Shown here one piece after another: positions 46,773 to 52,928 of a stretch of DNA of 52,928 bases. A program made the translations under genes and the position numbers. The stretch covers positions 1 through 52,928 of the forward strand of contig JAUNOG010000013.1 of NCBI GenBank assembly GCA_030531185.1. The letters are read 5' to 3'. Source of the DNA: Ruminococcus sp. Lineage in GTDB: Bacteria; Bacillota; Clostridia; Oscillospirales; Ruminococcaceae. Position 1 is the stretch's first letter. Every line of letters begins with the position of its first letter. The notes below the pieces were generated by a model. That model did no database searches. It was not told the origin of the DNA and worked only from the letters and a program-made list of their open reading frames with translations.

Positions 46773-46997
46773 ATGAACGGCAAAAATTTCAGAGACGGCG
46801 CGGATATCCCGCTTGGACTTACAATGGCTATGGCTCAAAACCCTCAGGCTTTCGACTGCTTTTCCAAGCTCAGTCTGGAACAAAAACAGCAGGTCATAAG
46901 CTGTTCCAAGCAGGTACGCTCAAAAAGAGAAATGCAGGAGCTTACCGACAGTCTTGCTCACGGACAAATGCCGCATATGCCCTATTTTTGGCAGTGA
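46773..46997 (+). CDS. Small hypothetical protein
   Basis: A 74-residue polar protein (starts MNGKNFRDGADIPLG) with a probable helical middle (FSKLSLEQKQQVISCSKQV) and a histidine/methionine/aromatic C-terminus (HGQMPHMPYFWQ). The ATG at 46773 follows AAGGAGG with nine bases, an excellent site; the ATG at 46749 lies before that site and was rejected. It resembles short proteins of Clostridia with the IPLGLTMAMAQNP pattern, but I cannot name a family. It stands alone between rsmA and the pur operon. The 202 bases after it (46998-47199) hold only the pur leader elements. Confidence 0.8.
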   Translation: MNGKNFRDGADIPLGLTMAMAQNPQAFDCFSKLSLEQKQQVISCSKQVRSKREMQELTDSLAHGQMPHMPYFWQ

Positions 46998-47078
46998 AAC
47001 TTATGAACAGAATTTTAGTGTTGTTAATTTCCACAATAAATTCAACTTTATTCTCAATAAATTTTATATAAATGAGTG

Positions 47079-47107
47079 TTGAAATTCCGACGATTATATT
47101 GTACAAT
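47079..47107 (+). promoter_or_regulatory. purE: Promoter of the pur operon
   Basis: TTGAAA (47079-47084), 17-base spacer, TACAAT (47102-47107). Transcription would start near 47114, about 85 bases before the leader ORF. A weaker alternative (TTGACT 47125-47130, 18 bases, TAAAAC 47149-47154) lies inside the leader. Confidence 0.75.
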
Positions 47108-47123
47108 ATTATTGTAAGGTTTT

Positions 47124-47168
47124 ATTGACTTTTTTCTGAAAATCTATGTAAAACAATATAAAGTCAAT
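47124..47168 (+). repeat. Inverted repeat in the pur leader
   Basis: ATTGACTTT (47124-47132) and its exact complement AAAGTCAAT (47160-47168), 27 bases apart, in the 5' leader before the small ORF. It could form an RNA stem or a regulator site. It is unlike the purine riboswitch, whose conserved core I do not see. Confidence 0.55.
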
Positions 47169-47199
47169 TTAACATCAGAGTGTGTGACGGGAGAATTTT

Positions 47200-47328
47200 A
47201 TGAGAAAATTTGAAAGAAATATTTCGGGGCTTACATCAAGTTCATATTTCTGCGGCGGAATTTCGAGTTTTTTCGGATACCGTCTTGACGCTGTGCACTC
47301 AAACAGACTAATTATAATCGCAAACTGA
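47200..47328 (+). CDS. Leader peptide of the pur operon (42 residues)
   Basis: A 42-residue ORF behind GGGAG with six bases to the ATG. It begins MRKFERNISGLTSSS, has a serine, phenylalanine and glycine-rich middle (YFCGGISSFFGYRLD) and ends NRLIIIAN. Its TGA stop shares its final A with the first base of a perfect terminator stem. A ribosome terminating there would cover the 5' arm and prevent the hairpin, allowing purE transcription; without translation the hairpin forms. This arrangement suggests attenuation through translation. No homolog is known to me, and the peptide need not be functional after synthesis. Confidence 0.65.
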   Translation: MRKFERNISGLTSSSYFCGGISSFFGYRLDAVHSNRLIIIAN

Positions 47329-47356
47329 AACTGCAACGGGTTAGTTGCAGTTTTTT
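47328..47356 (+). terminator. Intrinsic terminator between leader ORF and purE
   Basis: Perfect 10-bp stem AAACTGCAAC / GTTGCAGTTT (47328-47337, 47344-47353), six-base loop, continuing as a T run. The AGGAGG site of purE begins nine bases later. Placed before the operon's first enzyme gene, it is an attenuator rather than an end-of-operon signal. Confidence 0.88.
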
Positions 47357-47380
47357 GTGTTTTCAGGAGGTATTGAAAGT

Positions 47381-47878
47381 ATGAAAAAAGTAGCGGTAAT
47401 TATGGGCTCAGACAGCGATCTGCCCGTAGTAAGAAAAGCGGTAGACGAGCTGAAGGCTTACGGCGTGCCTTACGAGTGTCACGTTATGTCAGCTCACAGA
47501 ACGCCTCAGCTTGCCTGTGAATTTGCGTCCAAGGCTAAGGAAAACGGCTTCGGCGTTATCATTTGCGCGGCAGGTATGGCGGCTCATCTTGCAGGAGTTA
47601 TTGCAGGTCACACCACGCTGCCTGTTATCGGAATTCCCTGCAAGTCTTCAAATCTTGACGGACTTGACGCGCTGCTCGCCACAGTTCAGATGCCCTCGGG
47701 TATACCTGTTGCGACTGTTGCAATAGACGGTGCAAAGAATGCGGCTATCCTTGCAATTCAGATGCTTGCGCTTTCCGACGGTACTCTTGCGGACAAGCTT
47801 GAAAAGGCAAAGCAGGATATGATCGACGGTGTTGTAGCTAAGGATAAGAAGCTTCAGGAAACGCTTACGGAAATATAA
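47381..47878 (+). CDS. purE: N5-carboxyaminoimidazole ribonucleotide mutase
   Basis: Class I PurE converts N5-CAIR to CAIR in purine synthesis. The 165-residue protein shows MGSDSDLPVV (residues 9-18), CHVMSAHRTP (about 39, catalytic histidine region) and GMAAHLAGVIAGHTTLPVIG. The ATG at 47381 follows AGGAGG by ten bases; an upstream TTG in frame lies inside the terminator and is not used. First enzyme gene of the pur operon; purC follows after 30 bases. No purK is next to it. Confidence 0.98.
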   Translation: MKKVAVIMGSDSDLPVVRKAVDELKAYGVPYECHVMSAHRTPQLACEFASKAKENGFGVIICAAGMAAHLAGVIAGHTTLPVIGIPCKSSNLDGLDALLATVQMPSGIPVATVAIDGAKNAAILAIQMLALSDGTLADKLEKAKQDMIDGVVAKDKKLQETLTEI

Positions 47879-47908
47879 TTGAAATTTATTAATTTGGAGG
47901 AATAAAAA

Positions 47909-48631
47909 ATGGAAAACATCGTAAAAACAGAACAGCTCTATGAGGGTAAGGCAAAGAAAGTTTATGCTACTAACAACCCCGACTACGTTATCGTTGACTA
48001 TAAGGACGACGCTACCGCATTCAACGGCGAAAAGAAGGGTACTATTGCAGGCAAGGGCGTTATCAACAACAGAATGACCAACTTTATGTTCAAGCTCCTT
48101 GAAAAAGAGGGCGTTCCTACTCACCTTGTTGAGGAGATCTCCGACAGAGAGACTATTGTTAAAAAGGTTGAGATCGTTCCTCTGGAGGTCATCGTAAGAA
48201 ACGTTGCGGCAGGCTCTTTCTCCAAGAAGCTTGGTATTGCGGAGGGTACTCCTTTAAAGCAGCCTACTCTTGAATTCAGCTACAAGAACGACGATCTGGG
48301 TGATCCGTTCATCAACGATTACTACGCTCTCGGTCTGGGACTTGCAACTCAGGAAGAGATCGATACTATATCCAAGTACGCTTTTATGGTAAATGACTTT
48401 ATGGTTAAGTTCTTCAAGGAAAAGAACGTCGACCTTATTGACTTTAAGATAGAGTTCGGCAGAACCTCCGACGGCACGATCATTCTTGCCGACGAGATCT
48501 CTCCCGACACCTGCCGTTTCTGGGATTCCACTACTCACGAAAAGCTTGACAAGGACAGATTCCGCAGAGATATGGGCGGAGTTGAAGAGGCTTATCAGGA
48601 AATGATGAAGAGACTGGGAATCGACGGCTGA
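47909..48631 (+). CDS. purC: Phosphoribosylaminoimidazole-succinocarboxamide synthase
   Basis: PurC joins CAIR and aspartate using ATP to form SAICAR. The 240-residue protein starts with [13 protein letters not shown], has [12 protein letters not shown] and [17 protein letters not shown], and ends with [12 protein letters not shown], all family signatures. A strong TTGGAGGAAT site precedes the ATG. It follows purE closely and is 45 bases before the PurF paralog. Confidence 0.99.
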   Translation: MENIVKTEQLYEGKAKKVYATNNPDYVIVDYKDDATAFNGEKKGTIAGKGVINNRMTNFMFKLLEKEGVPTHLVEEISDRETIVKKVEIVPLEVIVRNVAAGSFSKKLGIAEGTPLKQPTLEFSYKNDDLGDPFINDYYALGLGLATQEEIDTISKYAFMVNDFMVKFFKEKNVDLIDFKIEFGRTSDGTIILADEISPDTCRFWDSTTHEKLDKDRFRRDMGGVEEAYQEMMKRLGIDG

Positions 48632-48676
48632 AATTCCGTACGCCGAAAATTTTAAACGAACAGGAGATCAGAATTT

Positions 48677-50098
48677 ATGGGCGGATTTTTTGGAGCAGTA
48701 TCTTCAAACGACTGTATCCAGGACGTGTTTTTCGGAACCGACTACCACTCTCATCTGGGCACCAGACGCGGAGGTATGACTTCATACTCTCCCGAGCTGG
48801 GCTTTCAGAGAAATATTCACAGCATTGAAAATTCACCGTTCAGAACAAAGTTTGAAAAAGACGTTGAAAGAATGAGAGGCAAGGTTTGTATCGGCTGTAT
48901 CAGCGATACGGATCCTCAGCCTATTATGGTGCGCTCGAAGCTCGGACTTTATGCGGTCTGTTCCATAGGCATTATAAGAAATGCCGAACAGCTTTCGCAG
49001 GAACTGCTTGAAAAGGGCTGCGCCAACTTTGAGACAATGAGCAGCGGCGCGATAAATTCCGCAGGACTTATCGGCGCTCTTATAGCTCAGAAAAATTCCT
49101 TTGTTGAGGGCATACGCTATGCTCAGGATAAGATCGAGGGTACGATGTCCTTGGTTCTTATGACGGAGGACTCTATCATCTGCGCGAGGGACAAGACGGG
49201 CAGACTTCCTATTCTCGTAGGAAAACGCTCCGACGGTTATTGTTTTTCCTTTGAGTCTTTTGCATATCAGAAATTGGGCTATGAGACCTGTCACGAATTA
49301 AAGGCGGGAGAAATAACAAAGCTTACCAAGGACGGCTACGAGATTTTAGCCGAGGGTACGGACAAAATGAAGATCTGTACATTTCTTTGGACTTATTACG
49401 GCTATCCCAACGCCTGTTACGAGGGCGTGAACGTAGAGGCTATGAGGACGCGCAACGGCGAAATTATGGCTGAGACCGACATCAAAAACGGCAGACTGCC
49501 GGACGTTGATTACGTTTGCGGAGTGCCGGATTCGGGCGTTCCTCACGCTATCGGATATGCAAACAGAAGCGGAATTCCGTTTGCAAGACCGTTTATTAAA
49601 TATACCCCCACATGGCCCAGAAGCTTTATGCCTACAAATCAGTCTATGAGAAATAAGGTCGCTAAGATGAAGCTTATTCCCGTTCACGAACTGATAGAGG
49701 GCAAAAAGCTGCTGTTTATCGATGACAGTATCGTAAGAGGCACGCAGATGAGAGAAACTGTGGAATTCCTCTATGAGCACGGAGCCAAAGAGGTTCATAT
49801 GAGGTCTGCATGTCCGCCTATTATGTACGGCTGCAAGTACCTTAACTTCTCCGCAAGCCGCTCGGAGCTGGAGCTTATCGCAAGACAGATAATCGACGAG
49901 AACGAGGGCGCGGAGGGACTGAAATATATTGAAGAATACAGCAATTCCAACACTGAGAGAGGCAGGCTTCTCAGAGATGAGATCTGCCGCAGGCTTAAAC
50001 TGACATCTCTTGAATTCCAGTCGCTGGAAGGCACCGTTAAGGCTGTCGGTAAAGACGAATGTCAGCTCTGCACCTACTGCTGGAACGGAAGGGAATGA
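48677..50098 (+). CDS. PurF paralog with inactive glutaminase domain
   Basis: Amidophosphoribosyltransferase-like, 473 residues. The N-terminal glutaminase fold has lost its chemistry: the usual catalytic Cys1 start (CGVFG) reads MGGFFGAV, HRGQES reads HLGTRRGGM, RYSTTG is replaced by ISDTDPQ and HNGN by SIGI. The phosphoribosyltransferase half is intact: GVPDSGVPHAIGYA, the flexible loop with MPTNQSMR, and the PRPP loop [11 protein letters not shown] (about 355). The C-terminal CQLCTYC resembles Fe-S ligands of Bacillus-type PurF. It could use ammonia, partner the real PurF, or regulate it. A canonical purF follows six bases later. Confidence 0.9.
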   Translation: MGGFFGAVSSNDCIQDVFFGTDYHSHLGTRRGGMTSYSPELGFQRNIHSIENSPFRTKFEKDVERMRGKVCIGCISDTDPQPIMVRSKLGLYAVCSIGIIRNAEQLSQELLEKGCANFETMSSGAINSAGLIGALIAQKNSFVEGIRYAQDKIEGTMSLVLMTEDSIICARDKTGRLPILVGKRSDGYCFSFESFAYQKLGYETCHELKAGEITKLTKDGYEILAEGTDKMKICTFLWTYYGYPNACYEGVNVEAMRTRNGEIMAETDIKNGRLPDVDYVCGVPDSGVPHAIGYANRSGIPFARPFIKYTPTWPRSFMPTNQSMRNKVAKMKLIPVHELIEGKKLLFIDDSIVRGTQMRETVEFLYEHGAKEVHMRSACPPIMYGCKYLNFSASRSELELIARQIIDENEGAEGLKYIEEYSNSNTERGRLLRDEICRRLKLTSLEFQSLEGTVKAVGKDECQLCTYCWNGRE

Positions 50099-50104
50099 TT
50101 TTGA

Positions 50105-51547
50105 TTGGTTACAGGACTGCATGAAGAATGCGGCGTATTCGGTATTTACACAGATCAAGCAAGCGATGTTGCGGCGCAGACTTACGTTGCGCTGTACGCT
50201 TTACAGCACAGAGGACAGGAAAGCTGCGGAATAGTCGTCAACGACGACGGAGTTTTTTCCTACCACAAGGCGCTGGGACTTGTAAACAAGGTTTTCGACA
50301 GAGATACTCTTGAAAGTCTCGGCAGCGGCAGCATTGCAATCGGACACGTAAGATATTCAACAACAGGCAACAGCGTTGCGGCAAACGCCCAGCCGCTGGT
50401 TGTAAGACACATTAAAGGCCCTATGGCTATCGCTCACAACGGCAATCTTACCAATGCAAGAGAGCTGAGAGAGCAATATGAAAATAAGGGTATGATTTTC
50501 CACACGACTAACGATACCGAGGTTATTTCTTATACTGTAACCGAGGAAAGATTAAAGACCCCCTCCATTCAGGCGGCGGTGGAACAGGCGATGTACAAGA
50601 TCAAGGGAGCGTATTCCCTGCTGGTCATGTCGCCCACAAAGCTTATAGCCGCAAGAGACCCCAACGGCTTCAGACCGCTCTGTCTCGGAAAGATCGACGG
50701 CGGATATGTCGTTGCCTCCGAGACCTGCGCCTTTGACAGTATCGGCGCGGAGTTCATCAGGGACATCAAGCCGGGCGAAATTGTGGTAATAGACAAAAAC
50801 GGACTTCGCTCCATTACTACTCACTGCGGAAACAAGGGTACTATCTGTGTTTTCGAGTACGTTTATTTCGCAAGACCCGATTCCGTTATAGAGGGGTCAA
50901 GCGTACACAGGGCAAGACTGCGAGCGGGAAAATATCTGTGGAAAGAACACCCCGTTGACGCCGATATCGTCATAGGAGTTCCCGACTCGGGACTTGACGC
51001 CGCGCTGGGATTTGCTCAGGCAAGCGGTATCCCCTACGGTATTGGATTTATCAAGAACAGATATATCGGCAGAACCTTTATCCAGCCCTCTCAGGCGGAA
51101 AGAACCAATTCGGTAAAAATCAAGCTGAACGCTATTTCCAACACCGTAAAAGGCAAGAGAGTGGTAATGATAGACGACAGTATCGTAAGAGGCACGACCT
51201 CGGGCAGAATAGTTAAGCTGCTGAGGGAGGCGGGCGCAAAAGAGGTTCACGTGAGAATTTCCTCTCCGCCGTTTGTTGCGCCGTGCTATTTCGGCACGGA
51301 CATCGACAGCAAGGAAAATCTTATCGCCTGCAAAATGTCTATCCCCGAAATATGCGAGTACATCGGCGCGGACAGCTTAGGCTTTCTGTCGGTCGAAAAC
51401 GTACAGAAGCTTGCGGGAAATTCCAACTGCGATTTCTGCGTAGGCTGCTTTACCGAAAAATATCCTATCGACGTACCCAAAGAAATGCCGAAGGATAAAT
51501 TTGAGAGCAAGATTTCCGAGAAGAATAAAAAAGATAAAAATAAATAA
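50105..51547 (+). CDS. purF: Amidophosphoribosyltransferase
   Basis: PurF makes phosphoribosylamine from PRPP and glutamine, the first step of purine synthesis. An eight-residue propeptide (MVTGLHEE) precedes the catalytic cysteine of CGVFGIY. Glutamine-site motifs [16 protein letters not shown] and HNGNLTNA are all present, as are [14 protein letters not shown], the loop [15 protein letters not shown] and PRPP loop [11 protein letters not shown] (about 355). The C-terminal CDFCVGC fits the Fe-S type of Bacillus. The only in-frame start is a TTG at 50105. It ends with a lysine-rich tail. Confidence 0.97.
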   Translation: MVTGLHEECGVFGIYTDQASDVAAQTYVALYALQHRGQESCGIVVNDDGVFSYHKALGLVNKVFDRDTLESLGSGSIAIGHVRYSTTGNSVAANAQPLVVRHIKGPMAIAHNGNLTNARELREQYENKGMIFHTTNDTEVISYTVTEERLKTPSIQAAVEQAMYKIKGAYSLLVMSPTKLIAARDPNGFRPLCLGKIDGGYVVASETCAFDSIGAEFIRDIKPGEIVVIDKNGLRSITTHCGNKGTICVFEYVYFARPDSVIEGSSVHRARLRAGKYLWKEHPVDADIVIGVPDSGLDAALGFAQASGIPYGIGFIKNRYIGRTFIQPSQAERTNSVKIKLNAISNTVKGKRVVMIDDSIVRGTTSGRIVKLLREAGAKEVHVRISSPPFVAPCYFGTDIDSKENLIACKMSIPEICEYIGADSLGFLSVENVQKLAGNSNCDFCVGCFTEKYPIDVPKEMPKDKFESKISEKNKKDKNK

Positions 51548-51569
51548 GTTAGACGAAAGGACTAGACCT

Positions 51570-52613
51570 ATGAATACAAACAGCTATTCAAACAGCTACA
51601 AGGAAGCGGGCGTTGACGTTACCGCGGGTTACAAGGCAGTAGAGCTTATGAAACAGTACGTTGCGAGAACAGTCACAAACGGCGTTCTCGACGGTATCGG
51701 CGGTTTCGGCGGACTTTTCGAGCTTGATATCACGGATATCAAAAAGCCTGTTCTCGTATCGGGCACGGACGGAGTAGGCACTAAGATAAAGATCGCATTT
51801 CTCCTTGACAAGCACGATACGGTAGGTATCGACTGCGTAGCAATGTGCGTAAACGACATTATCTGCTGCGGCGCAAAGCCCCAGTTTTTCCTTGACTACA
51901 TTGCCTGCGGAAAGAATATCCCCGAAAAAATAGCCGCTATCGTTTCAGGAGTAGCGGAGGGCTGCGTACAGGCTGGCTGCGCTCTTGTTGGCGGCGAGAC
52001 AGCCGAGCACCCCGGTCTTATGCCCGAGGACGAATACGACCTTGCAGGTTTCTCCGTCGGCGTGGTCGACAAGGATAAGATACTCAAGCCCGACACTCAG
52101 AAGGCGGGAGACGTTATGATAGCGATCAAGTCCAGCGGAGTACATTCAAACGGCTTCTCTCTGGTAAGAAAGGTATTCGACGTTAACGAAGAAACTCTTG
52201 CCAAGAAGTACGACGAGCTTGGAGACAAAACTTTGGGCGAGACGCTGCTTACTCCCACAAGGATTTACGTTAAGGCTATTATGAATTTGATCGATAAGGT
52301 AAATGTAAAGTCCGTTTCCCACATCACAGGCGGAGGATTTTACGAGAATATCCCAAGAGCGCTTCCCAAGGGCATTTCCGCTCAGATAAAGAGAAGCGAC
52401 GTTCAGGTACTTCCTATTTTCGACGTTATCGCAAGGGTCGGAAATATTCCCGAGAGAGATATGTTCAACACATTCAATATGGGAGTAGGTATGACCGTTG
52501 TAGTTGACAAGGCGGACGCAGACAAGGCTATTGCGGCTCTTAAAGAGGCAGGCGAAGAGGCTTACGTTCTGGGCGAGCTTGTTGACTCCGATATGGGCGT
52601 TATTATCTGCTGA
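51570..52613 (+). CDS. purM: Phosphoribosylformylglycinamidine cyclo-ligase (AIR synthetase)
   Basis: PurM closes the imidazole ring of FGAM with ATP to give AIR. The 347-residue protein has [65 protein letters not shown] and [14 protein letters not shown], as expected. The ATG at 51570 follows AAAGGA by eight bases; the longer frame overlaps the purF tail. The next gene, purN, starts 135 bases later. Confidence 0.98.
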   Translation: MNTNSYSNSYKEAGVDVTAGYKAVELMKQYVARTVTNGVLDGIGGFGGLFELDITDIKKPVLVSGTDGVGTKIKIAFLLDKHDTVGIDCVAMCVNDIICCGAKPQFFLDYIACGKNIPEKIAAIVSGVAEGCVQAGCALVGGETAEHPGLMPEDEYDLAGFSVGVVDKDKILKPDTQKAGDVMIAIKSSGVHSNGFSLVRKVFDVNEETLAKKYDELGDKTLGETLLTPTRIYVKAIMNLIDKVNVKSVSHITGGGFYENIPRALPKGISAQIKRSDVQVLPIFDVIARVGNIPERDMFNTFNMGVGMTVVVDKADADKAIAALKEAGEEAYVLGELVDSDMGVIIC

Positions 52614-52748
52614 TAAAAGATCATATTGACGGAGACATTATTCAATTAAGGGAAATGATTTAATCAGTGATTTCCTATATGTTCATAAACCAAAACAGCA
52701 AAATTACCTGCAACTGATTATACGGACAAAATTAATGGCGGTGAAAAA

Positions 52749-52928
52749 ATGAAAAACATAGTAGTTCTTGTTTCGGGCGGCGGAACAAACCTGCAAGCCC
52801 TGATAGACGCAGAAAAAAAAGGCGAGTTAAAAGGCGGAAAGTTCACCTGCGGTATATACACCAATGAGGGGGCGTAAGCAATTGAAAGTGCGAAAAAAAA
52901 CGGAATTACAACCATAGTGAAAACCAGA
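52749..52928 (+). pseudogene. purN: Glycinamide ribonucleotide formyltransferase, interrupted by stop, partial
   Basis: PurN formylates GAR using 10-formyl-tetrahydrofolate. The ATG at 52749 opens MKNIVVLVSGGGTNLQALIDA, the classic start. The frame reaches TAA at 52875-52877 after 42 residues (...YTNEGA), where relatives have tyrosine (GAYAL/GAYAI). The same frame then continues AIESAKKNGITTIVK to the window end. A single base change (TAT or TAC to TAA) explains this: real nonsense mutation or sequencing/assembly error. The 135 bases before it hold a GGAAAT/ATTTCC hairpin but no gene. Confidence 0.8.

Noticed and set aside
46998-47380. Guanine/adenine riboswitch before purE
   Set aside because: The conserved three-way-junction core sequence of purine riboswitches is not present; only an ORF, an inverted repeat and a terminator are seen.
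49346-50158. Minus-strand 270-codon frame across the PurF paralog
   Set aside because: Antisense shadow of a well-supported purF-type gene; no ribosome site or recognisable domain.

Overview
The window looks like a chromosomal segment from a spore-forming, glycogen-accumulating member of Clostridia, most likely the Ruminococcus/Oscillospiraceae group. This rests on gene order and content: dprA-topA-trmFO, plsX-rnc-smc-ftsY, addB-addA, a glgB-glgC-glgD-glgA cluster with the glgD paralog, spoIIE, a MetH split from its activation domain, and Firmicutes-type promoters and terminators. No phage, insertion sequence, CRISPR array, rRNA or tRNA was found. Most of the window is core genome.

Layout. 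Positions 1-20540 are almost entirely minus strand: leuS (3' end outside the window), two small membrane proteins, rsfS-yqeK-nadD-yhbY-rdgB, an isochorismatase-fold protein without its cysteine, ftsY, smc, a radical SAM protein, rnc, plsX, a frameshifted membrane-protein gene, trmFO, topA, dprA, a SpoU-type RNA methyltransferase, then rplT-rpmI-infC behind a consensus promoter and an attenuator-like leader. Positions 20648-31281 hold addB-addA, a small exported protein, metH and the separate MetH activation-domain gene. Positions 31355-37069 are more accessory: an FAD/Rieske oxidoreductase, a large hybrid sensor kinase, and a divergent acetyltransferase/LysR pair. Positions 37109-43167 are the glycogen genes, followed by spoIIE and ksgA (rsmA). 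The strand switches near 46700. The rest is a plus-strand purine operon: leader ORF, purE, purC, a glutaminase-dead purF paralog, purF, purM and the start of purN, which has an in-frame stop.

How the genes work together. The minus-strand left part combines translation and ribosome maturation, NAD synthesis, nucleotide-pool cleaning, protein targeting, chromosome organisation and DNA uptake or repair. The glg cluster makes ADP-glucose and builds branched glycogen. The right end makes IMP precursors.

The most interesting signals are: (1) a 42-codon ORF in the pur leader whose stop codon shares its last base with a perfect 10-bp terminator stem just before purE, which suggests translation-coupled attenuation; (2) tandem PurF proteins, the first lacking the glutaminase cysteine and glutamine-binding motifs; (3) infC starting at AUU next to a terminator-like leader; (4) a lysine/alanine-rich histone-like tail on GlgB; (5) LeuRS with altered TTRPDT editing and KMSKS motifs. 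All calls come from reading the sequence; no database search was possible.
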